Positions 7,829 to 14,736 of a DNA stretch of 17,540 bases are shown piece by piece. Origin of the DNA: Prosthecobacter sp. (GTDB lineage: Bacteria > Verrucomicrobiota > Verrucomicrobiia > Verrucomicrobiales > Verrucomicrobiaceae). A program made the translations under genes and the position numbers. The stretch is taken from the NCBI GenBank assembly GCA_020216965.1, contig JAIWOJ010000005.1, positions 1-17,540 of the forward strand. The letters run 5' to 3'. Within the stretch, counting starts at the first letter, position 1. Each line of letters begins with the position of its first letter. The notes beneath the pieces were generated by a model. It ran no database searches, was not told the DNA's origin, and saw only the letters and a program-made list of their open reading frames with translations.

Positions 7829-7840
7829 GCGTGTTATTAT
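7811..7840 (+). promoter_or_regulatory. Candidate promoter of tRNA-Gly
   Basis: A -35-like TTGCGG (7811-7816) is followed after 18 bp by a -10-like TATTAT (7835-7840). The latter is ten bases before the first base of the tRNA. The -35 matches TTGACA only in part. Position and AT-richness support the call. Confidence 0.45.
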
Positions 7841-7850
7841 AACTTTAACT

Positions 7851-7924
7851 GCGGGTATAGCTTAATGGTAAAGTTCCAGCCTTCCACGCTGGCCATGTGG
7901 GTTCGATTCCCACTACCCGCTCCA
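7851..7924 (+). tRNA. tRNA-Gly (anticodon UCC)
   Basis: This 74-nt tRNA includes an encoded CCA end. The acceptor arm GCGGGTA pairs with TACCCGC. The D arm is GCTT/AAGT with loop AATGGTA. The anticodon stem CCAGC/GCTGG encloses loop CTTCCAC, with anticodon TCC reading GGA and GGG. The variable loop is CCAT, and the T arm GTGGG/CCCAC has the loop TTCGATT. All stems are intact. No terminator is visible between it and the next gene 43 bp downstream. The 3' end of the tRNA is not repeated elsewhere in the window, so there is no sign of an integrated element. Confidence 0.97.
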
Positions 7925-7967
7925 GTCAAAGTGTTACACAGCTCAATCAATCTCAATCGCCGCAGTT

Positions 7968-8531
7968 ATGAGTACTTCCTTCATTCTCAATGCGTCACGT
8001 TTTGTGGCCTGCCTCCTGCTGGCGGCTATGCCTTCTCTGCATGGGGCTGATGAGTCCTGCGAAGGCATCGCCAAAGACGTTTCATCTGCCGTCAGCAAGG
8101 AACCAGGGAAGGTTCTCATGATTGTGGAAGATGCACTGGTGATCAACGAAGGGTGTGCCAATGCGATTATTAAGGCAGCCATCCTCGCCTCCAAAGCAGA
8201 TGCGGCCCTGGTGAATCAGATCGTCCAGACGGGCACTTCTGTGGCACCCAAAATGACGGCCGCGATTATGGATGCAGCCGCGAGCGCTGCTCCGGGTGCG
8301 GACCTTAGCGGCGTTGCGGTGGTCTCTGCGCCTTCAGGCAAAAGTGCGAAGAGCCCCTTGCCCGTGGTGCCCCCACGTGCGGAGGATGATTTTGTGACCA
8401 TTCCCTCCAGCATCCGCGGCGTCTATTTGATGCAGCCTCCACCAGGGGGATTCTTACCGCGTGACCCTAGGAAGCGGCCTTGTGACCAGGTGTGTGTGTC
8501 TCCGACGCAACATGTGCCCTATTACCCCTGA
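7968..8531 (+). CDS. Small secreted helical protein, first gene of the export block; function unknown
   Basis: I do not recognise this 187-residue protein. It opens with a clear signal peptide (Arg11, core FVACLLLAAMPSLHGA) with likely cleavage near Ala27. The mature N-terminal half (residues 30-112) looks like a row of short amphipathic helices, each broken by a turn (KEPGK, INEGC, SKADA, APKM, APGA), suggesting a helical repeat. The C-terminal 70 residues are Pro-rich and end with RPCDQVC and a PYYP tail. The four mature cysteines (31, 63, 172, 176) could form two disulfides in the periplasm or outside the cell. The start is ATG 7968, without a Shine-Dalgarno sequence. It lies 50 bp before the beta-barrel gene on the same strand, so a role in polysaccharide export is a contextual guess only. 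Confidence 0.75.
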   Translation: MSTSFILNASRFVACLLLAAMPSLHGADESCEGIAKDVSSAVSKEPGKVLMIVEDALVINEGCANAIIKAAILASKADAALVNQIVQTGTSVAPKMTAAIMDAAASAAPGADLSGVAVVSAPSGKSAKSPLPVVPPRAEDDFVTIPSSIRGVYLMQPPPGGFLPRDPRKRPCDQVCVSPTQHVPYYP

Positions 8532-8581
8532 GATCCTTGGCCCTAGCCTCGGTAGGCAATGCGAAACCTCTCTGATTCCCC

Positions 8582-9775
8582 ATGCGCGCTTTTACCTTTC
8601 ATCTCGTTGCAGCCCTGACCATCATCGGATGGTCAACCGCTGGCGCTCAGGGGCTGACTGCGATTCAGAATTATTCCGGGGATTTTGAGGAAGATAGCCC
8701 CCTTCGCTTCAGCATCACCTCTCGCGGTGGGTATGACCATCTGGATTATTCGCAGAGCGGTCTCGATAGTTTCGAATCTTACTACGCGCAGGGGGGCGTC
8801 GGACTGACTTACACAGAGGCGGACCGCACCACGCCATGGAGTGTGGCTCTCGACTTGGGAGCGATCCACTACTTCGACAGCATCCCACGCTACGATGATA
8901 GCTTTTACAATGCCCGTGTCGCTTTCAATATTGCCCACCAATTGTCGGAGCGACTGAAAGTCAGCGATAACTTTTACCTGACCTATGAAGCGCAGCCAAA
9001 CCTGGCTTTGGGGGGCACCACGACGTTGTTTAATGGTCAGTACCTTTATGGGTTCAATAATTTCAACGTCAGCTATGCTTGGTCCCAGCGTTTCTCGACC
9101 ACCACTTCCTACACCGTGGATGGCATCTCTTATGAGGATGACATTGTTTCTCAGTCTGAAGACCGTTTGTCGCACCTGGTCGCGCAGCAATTTTCTTATG
9201 CTCTGACCAAACGCACCAGTTTGACGGCAGAATACCGTTATCGCCACACCACCTTTGCCAATGCCACGGGGCGTGATTTCCAGTCGCACTTTGCCTTGGC
9301 AGGTGTGGACCACGCCTGGAGCCAGCGTTTTACAGGTTCTTTCCGTGCAGGTGCTGAGTTTTACCGGTCTAGCCGCGTGAATAACACGGCTCCGTATGCG
9401 GAGATGGCGCTGAATTATTCGATTGCGCGCAAAACACAGGCACGCTGGTTTGGTGCCCTGGGCTTTGATGGCGCGGAGCTGTCTGCGTATGATAGCCGCT
9501 ACTCCCTGCGCACGGGGGTCAATGTTCATCATCAATTGAACAAGCGGGTCGGTCTCCATGCTGGTGCGCAGTATGCCTACAGTGATTTTGATGGAAGCGG
9601 AACTGTGGCCGATGTGACGGAGCATTCTTTACTTCTCTCAGCGGGTGTCAGTTACCAAATTCTGGAAAATCTATCTCTTGATGCTTCCTACAATTACTCC
9701 ATTCTTCAATCTGATGACAGCAGCCGTGAATTCCAGAGAAACAATATCTCCTTGGGGGTGACGGCTTCTTTCTAA
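8582..9775 (+). CDS. Outer-membrane beta-barrel protein (putative barrel porin, BBP2-like) of the export locus
   Basis: This 397-residue protein has a signal peptide (FHLVAALTIIGWSTAGA, cleavage around 22). The mature part is a long series of alternating amphipathic strands rich in Tyr, Ser, Thr and Phe, such as GGVGLTYTEAD, NFNVSYAWSQRFSTTTSYTV, RTSLTAEYRYRHTTF and NLSLDASYNYSIL. The C-terminal strand NNISLGVTASF ends in Phe, the usual signal for outer-membrane barrel assembly by BamA. The pattern recalls the putative beta-barrel porin families (PF10082-like) found beside polysaccharide export genes. Its place directly before a Wzc-type kinase and an OPX protein suggests it is the outer-membrane conduit for the polymer. 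It starts at ATG 8582; 111 bp with a strong hairpin separate it from the kinase gene. Barrel topology is a confident inference; the exact function is not. Confidence 0.85.
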   Translation: MRAFTFHLVAALTIIGWSTAGAQGLTAIQNYSGDFEEDSPLRFSITSRGGYDHLDYSQSGLDSFESYYAQGGVGLTYTEADRTTPWSVALDLGAIHYFDSIPRYDDSFYNARVAFNIAHQLSERLKVSDNFYLTYEAQPNLALGGTTTLFNGQYLYGFNNFNVSYAWSQRFSTTTSYTVDGISYEDDIVSQSEDRLSHLVAQQFSYALTKRTSLTAEYRYRHTTFANATGRDFQSHFALAGVDHAWSQRFTGSFRAGAEFYRSSRVNNTAPYAEMALNYSIARKTQARWFGALGFDGAELSAYDSRYSLRTGVNVHHQLNKRVGLHAGAQYAYSDFDGSGTVADVTEHSLLLSAGVSYQILENLSLDASYNYSILQSDDSSREFQRNNISLGVTASF

Positions 9776-9809
9776 CCTCCTGTTCTTTCTTATTTCCGCC
9801 ATTCTCCCG

Positions 9810-9839
9810 GCCAGCGCCAGCTCTTGAGCTGCCGCTGGC
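9810..9839 (+). other. Strong intergenic hairpin between the barrel and kinase genes
   Basis: GCCAGCG (9810-9816) pairs with CGCTGGC (9833-9839). After a C-C mismatch, CAGCT (9818-9822) pairs with AGCTG (9827-9831), leaving the loop CTTG. The 12-pair stem is not followed by a T-tract on either strand. That argues against an intrinsic terminator and fits an mRNA-processing, stability or attenuation element. The rest of the 111-bp gap shows no clear promoter. Confidence 0.6.
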
Positions 9840-9886
9840 TATCTGCAAGAGGCCAGTTTCTTAATACTTCCTGATTACAAACCAGC

Positions 9887-12091
9887 ATGAACGATTCAGG
9901 CTCCACTTCCCCCCATCATGCCCTTGATGCATGGCAGGTGATCCGTTCGCGCTTGGGCCTGATTAGCTTATCCTTCCTCCTTATTTTCGCCACGGCGGCG
10001 GCTGTCACCTACCTGATGCCGCGCAAATACCGGGGCAGGGTGGAGATGAAAATCGAGCGCTTGACCAACAAGGTGCAGGTTTTTAACCGCAATCCAGATG
10101 AATTCATGGCACCCACGGATGTCGTGATCAAAAACGAGTTCGAGAGCATCACCAAACCGGAAACGCTCTACCCTGTGGTGGATAAACTGGGGCTGCAGGC
10201 ACGCTGGTCGATGCCGACTCGGCAGTTGGCCCTGGCAAAGCTGCGGGGAAATTTGGATACCCAGTCGAGCGTGCGATCGGATTTCGTCGTCATTGAGTTT
10301 TATGACCCTGATCCTGCCCTCGCGGCTGAGGTGGCCAACGCCGTCGCGGCCAGTTACATGAGCCAGCGGGTGGAGATCGACTCCCGCCAGAAACGAGAGG
10401 CGCTGGAGCGGATGGGCACGCGGATCGCTGAGCAAGAGCAACTGCGTGATCAGGCCAGGCTAAAGATGCAGGAAGCCAAGCGGAAGGCTGGCATCGTGGG
10501 GGATTGGGTGCCGGGCGGTGGTCCCTCCATCACGCCTGGGGCGACGATTCAGACGACGGAAAGTTCGATGGTCGTGTCACGAGAGCAGGCTAAGCTCCAA
10601 GCCGACTTGGAGGTGCAGTCCCTAAGTGCGGAAAAAGAGCAGTTGGCAGGGCTGAGTCCAGACGAGTTGGTGGCACGCGCTTCGGGCCTGAAGCTGGAAA
10701 ACCCGAATGTGTTCTCCATGATCGCAAAATACCAGGAACTCCTCGTTCAGCGCGAGGGGATGGTGCAGCAGGGGATGGGCCGCCGTCACCCGCTTGTCCA
10801 GGGGGCAGACAGCCAGATCAGCAAATACAAGGAACTGATCACCCAGGAAATGCAGGGGCACCTCCAGGGGCTCACCAGCCGACTCGAGGCAGCCATCAAG
10901 CGGCGCGACTCCCTACAGGCATTCAATGAGGATGCGAAAAAAGGGCTATTGGACCAGCAATCGGCGTTCAATGAATACAAGAGCGCGATGGATGATGTGA
11001 CGTACATCGAGGCATTGCTGGTGAAGTTTAAGGAAAAATACTCCGAGTACAATGCCGATCTGCAGATGGTGAAATCTCCAGCCACCATTTACGCGAATGC
11101 CGAAGTAGAGCCACGCCCCACCAAGCCCAACGTGGCGCTGAATCTTGTTTTAGGCGCGCTCATGGGCCTGATGTTTGGTCTGGGGCTGGCCTTTTTCCTC
11201 GAGTACATGGATACCAGTGTGAAGAGTCTGGATGATGTGGAGAAGTACCTTGGCGTGCCTGTATTGGCTGTGGTGCCAGCGAATGTGGGGGTGCTACACC
11301 GCAAGAGCGGCTTCAATCCCGACGCGGAGGCCTATCGCATCCTGCGCACAAATATTGAATTTAACCGCCGAAATCCCGAGGCAAACTGCATCACCGTGAC
11401 CAGTGGGGGGGCGGGCGAAGGGAAATCTACCACGTTGTGCAACTTAGCCTCCGTTTGTGCCCAGGGAGGCTACAGCGTGTTGCTGATTGATGCGGATCTG
11501 CGCCGCCCGAGCCTGCATACTTTGTTCGATGTAGGAAATACCATCGGGCTGAGCAATTACCTGATGACTCAGGCCAAGCTGGAAGAAGTCGTGGTCCGCA
11601 CCCCGGTGGAAAATCTTTTCTTCCTGCCTAGTGGGCTGCTGCCCGCAGATAGCGCGGGGATCCTGAACTCTGAGCGCATGAACGAGTTGGTCGCTGAGGC
11701 GAAAAGTCGTTTCGATCTCGTGCTGATTGACGCGCCGCCGATCCTTGGGGTGAGCGATGCTTCCGTTCTGGTCAATATTGCCGATCTGACCATGTTTGTC
11801 GTCCAGCACCGGAAACTACCCCGCCACCTCCTGCTGCGGGTGAAGCAGACCGTGGAAAACGTGGGCGGGAGGATGCTTGGCGTCGTGCTCAACCAGGTGG
11901 ACCTGAGAGCTGACGTGCAATACCAATATTACACGAGTTACTATACTTATTACAAACCAGGCAATGCCCCGACCTCTGCCAGCGGTGTTGCTTCTGGCAA
12001 AGGCTCACGGAGACGCAGGTCTTCTTCTGAGCCCCAGCTTACCTCCCCCCTGCCTGCTGGTGCTGCGGCTGGCGGCGGTGATCTTTTTTGA
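9887..12091 (+). CDS. Wzc-type polysaccharide co-polymerase/tyrosine autokinase
   Basis: Proteins of this bacterial tyrosine kinase (BY-kinase) family sit in the inner membrane, set polymer length and link synthesis to export through cycles of Tyr autophosphorylation. The 734-residue protein has TM1 at about 22-43, a Wzz-type periplasmic domain with coiled-coil stretches (about 170-200 and 330-370), and TM2 at about 415-437 after a proline-rich run (PRPTKPN). The cytoplasmic kinase has Walker A GGAGEGKST (507-515, Lys513), Walker A' LLIDADLRR (532-540, Asp535 and Asp537) and Walker B LVLIDAPP (611-618, Asp615). Seven tyrosines lie within 679-689. Unusually, the protein continues 45 residues past this cluster with a basic, Ser/Ala/Gly-rich tail (GSRRRRSSSE). 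The start is ATG 9887, with no Shine-Dalgarno sequence. It ends 19 bp before the OPX gene. Confidence 0.95.
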   Translation: MNDSGSTSPHHALDAWQVIRSRLGLISLSFLLIFATAAAVTYLMPRKYRGRVEMKIERLTNKVQVFNRNPDEFMAPTDVVIKNEFESITKPETLYPVVDKLGLQARWSMPTRQLALAKLRGNLDTQSSVRSDFVVIEFYDPDPALAAEVANAVAASYMSQRVEIDSRQKREALERMGTRIAEQEQLRDQARLKMQEAKRKAGIVGDWVPGGGPSITPGATIQTTESSMVVSREQAKLQADLEVQSLSAEKEQLAGLSPDELVARASGLKLENPNVFSMIAKYQELLVQREGMVQQGMGRRHPLVQGADSQISKYKELITQEMQGHLQGLTSRLEAAIKRRDSLQAFNEDAKKGLLDQQSAFNEYKSAMDDVTYIEALLVKFKEKYSEYNADLQMVKSPATIYANAEVEPRPTKPNVALNLVLGALMGLMFGLGLAFFLEYMDTSVKSLDDVEKYLGVPVLAVVPANVGVLHRKSGFNPDAEAYRILRTNIEFNRRNPEANCITVTSGGAGEGKSTTLCNLASVCAQGGYSVLLIDADLRRPSLHTLFDVGNTIGLSNYLMTQAKLEEVVVRTPVENLFFLPSGLLPADSAGILNSERMNELVAEAKSRFDLVLIDAPPILGVSDASVLVNIADLTMFVVQHRKLPRHLLLRVKQTVENVGGRMLGVVLNQVDLRADVQYQYYTSYYTYYKPGNAPTSASGVASGKGSRRRRSSSEPQLTSPLPAGAAAGGGDLF

Positions 12092-12110
12092 CCTACCGAC
12101 TCTTACCGAG

Positions 12111-12680
12111 ATGAATGCCAAAATGATCTCTATCCTTGCGGTTGTCGCCACGCTGGCAACGCCGATCGTCGCCCAGAATGGGGAATTGCCACTGCGGCCT
12201 GGGGACCGAATCACCGTCTCGGTGGGGGGGATTCCTGACAATGAGATCGCCCAGATTCGGGGGGTGTACACGGTGGGAGATGATGGGACGATTCCGCTGC
12301 TATACATCGGCAATGTGCGTGCCTCGGGGTTAAAGCCATCGGCCCTCCAGCGTGCGATTGAGCAGCGCTATATCAGTGAGGAAATTTATACCCGCCCCAC
12401 CGTGGTTGTCTCCATTGATGGTGGGGAAAGCACGGCCACGATGCGCACGGTGATGGTGACGGGTGTCAATAAACCCGGGGCGGTGCCCTACAAGCAAGGC
12501 ATGACGCTTTCTCAGGCCATCATGACGGCCGGTGGGCCAACGCCATTTGGCAACATGAGGAAGGTGAAGCTGATACGGGCTGGGCGTGCGCCTACCGTTC
12601 ACAATCTGAGCAGCAGCACAGGAGATCCGAGTGTGGATGTTCCCGTCCAGCCGGATGACCAGATCATCGTCCCCGAGTAA
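12111..12680 (+). CDS. Short polysaccharide export (OPX/Wza-like) protein with PES and SLBB domains
   Basis: OPX proteins form the periplasmic and outer-membrane exit ring for capsular or exopolysaccharides. This one is only 189 residues, about half the length of E. coli Wza. It has a signal peptide (MISILAVVATLATPIVA) and a polysaccharide export domain at about 27-105 (PLRPGDRITVSV, then DDGTIPLLYIGNVRASGL). One SLBB-like domain follows at about 112-189 (VMVTGVNKPGAVPYKQGMTL, ending QPDDQIIVPE). There is no lipobox cysteine and no C-terminal amphipathic helix, so it cannot cross the outer membrane as Wza does. An upstream frame reaches 11964 but lies inside the kinase gene; ATG 12111 gives a proper signal peptide. 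ATG 12123 is an alternative. It is probably co-transcribed with the kinase. Confidence 0.9.
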   Translation: MNAKMISILAVVATLATPIVAQNGELPLRPGDRITVSVGGIPDNEIAQIRGVYTVGDDGTIPLLYIGNVRASGLKPSALQRAIEQRYISEEIYTRPTVVVSIDGGESTATMRTVMVTGVNKPGAVPYKQGMTLSQAIMTAGGPTPFGNMRKVKLIRAGRAPTVHNLSSSTGDPSVDVPVQPDDQIIVPE

Positions 12681-12683
12681 GGG

Positions 12684-12709
12684 TGCCTTGGCTGAAGGAG
12701 GCATTTCTT
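12684..12709 (+). terminator. Possible weak terminator after the OPX gene
   Basis: TGCCT (12684-12688) and AGGCA (12699-12703) pair around a 10-nt loop and are followed by TTTCTT. The stem is short and the T-run interrupted. It could partly separate the export genes from the membrane protein gene that follows. Confidence 0.25.
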
Positions 12710-12758
12710 CCTGTCATGTTACCACGGCTGGGTGGGCTGCGTTTGGGCATTTGTTCTT

Positions 12759-13265
12759 ATGTTGTTCTCTACGGTTCTCACCTGGCTGCTTATCGCCCTT
12801 GCTTTTGTCATTGCCCTGCCAGCACTCTGGCTCTTTGCGCAGGGGTTTTGGCCGGAAAAAGTAGCTCGGCTCCAGGAGGTTGCGGGTAGGGGATTGCTAA
12901 AGAGTTTTTTCATCGGGCTGGTGCCGCTGGCAGGAGGCATTTTCTTCGTCGCAGTGCTTTCGAAGCTGCCGCAGATGGGGGCCGTGGCGGTGCTCGTGGG
13001 AGGGCTGTTGCTGACTTGGGGTTTTCTGGGGGCGGCGGGGATGGCTGCCCGTGTGGGGGAGAGGCTCTGGCCCAGGGCGGAGCCTTGGTGCCAGATGAAG
13101 CAGGGCGGGTTGACGCTGGTGTGCTGTGCCCTCCTGCCGGTGGTCGGCTGGGTCGTGCTGCTGCCGCTTATCGCGATTCTTGGCTGGGGCATGGAGGTGC
13201 GCTCTTGGTTCATCCGGCAGCCGGGAGGGCAGGAAGGGACGACGGAGAATGCTGCACGCCTTTGA
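12759..13265 (+). CDS. Four-helix integral membrane protein, function unknown
   Basis: I do not recognise this 168-residue protein as a named family. It is strongly hydrophobic, with segments at about 3-26 (LTWLLIALAFVIALPALWLF), 46-67, 74-97 and 118-145. Between helices 1 and 2 is a short cytoplasmic-type stretch, WPEKVARLQEVAGRG. The arrangement, with a Gly-rich start of each hairpin and pairs of helices, resembles the membrane domain sometimes attached to bactofilin-like proteins, but that is a weak resemblance. The frame also opens with GTG 12732; ATG 12759 is preferred because helix 1 then starts directly, although neither has a Shine-Dalgarno sequence. The gene ends 5 bp before the DUF1800 gene, which implies co-transcription with the DUF1800/DUF1501 pair and perhaps a role as an inner-membrane partner. 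Confidence 0.75.
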   Translation: MLFSTVLTWLLIALAFVIALPALWLFAQGFWPEKVARLQEVAGRGLLKSFFIGLVPLAGGIFFVAVLSKLPQMGAVAVLVGGLLLTWGFLGAAGMAARVGERLWPRAEPWCQMKQGGLTLVCCALLPVVGWVVLLPLIAILGWGMEVRSWFIRQPGGQEGTTENAARL

Positions 13266-13270
13266 CGGTC

Positions 13271-14734
13271 ATGTCTTGGTCTCGCCGCACTTTTCTGGCT
13301 GGCCTAGCTGGGGGCTTGGCTTCCTGTGAGCGTGTGCTGACCTTGGCTGGGCGTGAATGGTTGGGGGAAGAGATCCCCAAGGGCCTGCCCCCACCTCCCG
13401 AGTCGGAGAAGATTGACGCTGATTTTCATCTGCTGAGCCGCGCGACGTTTGGTGCCCGGCCCGGTGAGCTCTGGCGGCTGAAAAAAATGGGGCACCAAGC
13501 CTGGCTGGAGGAGCAGCTCCACCCAGGCCGCATCACGGACACGGCCTGTGACCTGCGTGCTGAGCGCTTTGAGAGCCTTTATTTCAGCGCTGGAGATGCC
13601 TATGAGTGGAGGAAGCCGGTGCTGCGTGATGAAATGACCCGTCATACGCTGCTGCGTGCTATTCATAGTCGGCGGCAGCTTTTTGAGGTGATGGTGGAGT
13701 TTTGGACGGATCATCTGAACATCAGCCTGGAGAAGGGGGATTGCATCTACCTGAAGCCGAGTGATGACCGTGATGTGGTGCGCAGGCACGCTTTGGGAAA
13801 TTTTTATGATTTGATCCGTGCCTCAGCCAAGTCTCCAGCAATGTTGGTCTATCTGGATGGCAAGTCCAACAAGGTGCGCCGCGGCAAGAACGATGTGCCC
13901 AATGAGAATTATGCCCGTGAGTTGTTGGAGCTGCATACCCTGGGCGTGCATGGCGGATATACCCAGCAGGATGTGCTGGAGGCAGCGCGATGCCTGAGCG
14001 GTTGGACGTTTGATCGGAATCGCTTCTTTGCCTTGAATGCTGGAGAGGCGTTTTTCCGACCAGACTGGCATGATGATGGAGCAAAGCAGGTGCTGGGGCA
14101 GGTGATTCCGGCGGGTGGAGGTGGGCGGGATTTGGATCGCTTGGTGGAAATTGTCTGTCGCCATCCGGCCACGGCCAGAAACATCGCTAGCAAGTTATGT
14201 CGGCGATTCATAGCCTATGACCCACCGGCAAGTGCAGTGGAAAAGGTGGCGGCTGAATTTAGCCGGACCTCTGGCGATGTGCGCAGCGTGCTGCGTGTGC
14301 TGTTCAGCCTGGATGAGTTTAAGGAAAGTAGGGGGCAGTTGATGAAACGTCCGTTCAAGTTTGTAGTCGGCTGTCTGAGGGCGCTGGCGGCGGATGCCCA
14401 GGGGGGGCAGGGGCTGTTGGAACCGCTACAACGCATGGGGCACGCGCCCTTTCAATATCCTACCCCCGATGGCTACCCAGATGATGAACTGCCCTGGATG
14501 GGCACGCTGATGGCTAGGTGGAATTTTGCCATGACCCTGGCGGAGGGGCGGCAGAATGGTCTGCGCGTGAGTCTGCAAGAGCTGCGCAGGCGTTTGGGTT
14601 TCCCGCCTGAGGCCTGGTTTGCTTATCTGGTCGGCCGCCGCCCCTCTGCGGCTGAGGCGGCTGTATTTGATGGCCTGGATGAGGCTCAGCGCGTGGGCCT
14701 GATCCTGGCCAGCCCTGCTTTTCAACGCTGCTGA
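13271..14734 (+). CDS. DUF1800 family protein with Tat/lipoprotein-like signal
   Basis: DUF1800 (PF08811) proteins are exported, of unknown biochemical role, and are usually encoded next to a DUF1501 gene, as here. The 487-residue protein has the family landmarks: HLLSRATFGARPGEL (53-67), FWTDHLNI (144-151), NENYARELLELHTLGVHGGYT (211-231) and LEAARCLSGW (236-245). After these come HPATARNIASKLCRRFI and RSVLRVLFSLDEF. The N-terminus SRRTFLAGLAGGLASC joins a twin-arginine motif to a lipobox ending at Cys19, so it may be a Tat-exported lipoprotein. An in-frame upstream extension to 13016 overlaps the membrane protein gene and is rejected, because ATG 13271 places the Tat motif at the N-terminus. 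It starts 5 bp after the upstream gene and ends 2 bp before the DUF1501 start, so translational coupling is likely. Confidence 0.92.
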   Translation: MSWSRRTFLAGLAGGLASCERVLTLAGREWLGEEIPKGLPPPPESEKIDADFHLLSRATFGARPGELWRLKKMGHQAWLEEQLHPGRITDTACDLRAERFESLYFSAGDAYEWRKPVLRDEMTRHTLLRAIHSRRQLFEVMVEFWTDHLNISLEKGDCIYLKPSDDRDVVRRHALGNFYDLIRASAKSPAMLVYLDGKSNKVRRGKNDVPNENYARELLELHTLGVHGGYTQQDVLEAARCLSGWTFDRNRFFALNAGEAFFRPDWHDDGAKQVLGQVIPAGGGGRDLDRLVEIVCRHPATARNIASKLCRRFIAYDPPASAVEKVAAEFSRTSGDVRSVLRVLFSLDEFKESRGQLMKRPFKFVVGCLRALAADAQGGQGLLEPLQRMGHAPFQYPTPDGYPDDELPWMGTLMARWNFAMTLAEGRQNGLRVSLQELRRRLGFPPEAWFAYLVGRRPSAAEAAVFDGLDEAQRVGLILASPAFQRC

Positions 14735-14736
14735 CG

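Larger units (their letters stand above)
7407..7850. other. AT-rich non-coding region upstream of the sigma factor and tRNA-Gly
   Basis: This 444-bp gap holds no convincing gene. It probably contains the sigma-factor promoter on the minus strand and a tRNA promoter on the plus strand, described separately. It also holds three self-complementary segments: GAAACC-ATG-GGTTTC at 7555-7569, TTCAGGAA-N7-TTCCTGAA at 7650-7672 and AATATCTT-N8-AAGATATT at 7805-7828. A degenerate 34-bp tandem repeat lies at 7733-7800. The right half is clearly more AT-rich than the flanking genes. A small RNA or leader is possible but not demonstrated. Confidence 0.5.

Noticed and set aside
7851..7924. tRNA gene as an integration site of a genomic island
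   Set aside because: No integrase gene and no repeated tRNA 3' end are visible in the window.
8633..9625. 330-codon minus-strand frame opposite the barrel gene
   Set aside because: The + strand protein has a signal peptide, regular amphipathic strands and a terminal Phe; the antisense product has none of these.
13016..13270. Upstream extension of the DUF1800 gene
   Set aside because: It overlaps the membrane protein gene in another frame, and the Tat signal starts at 13271.
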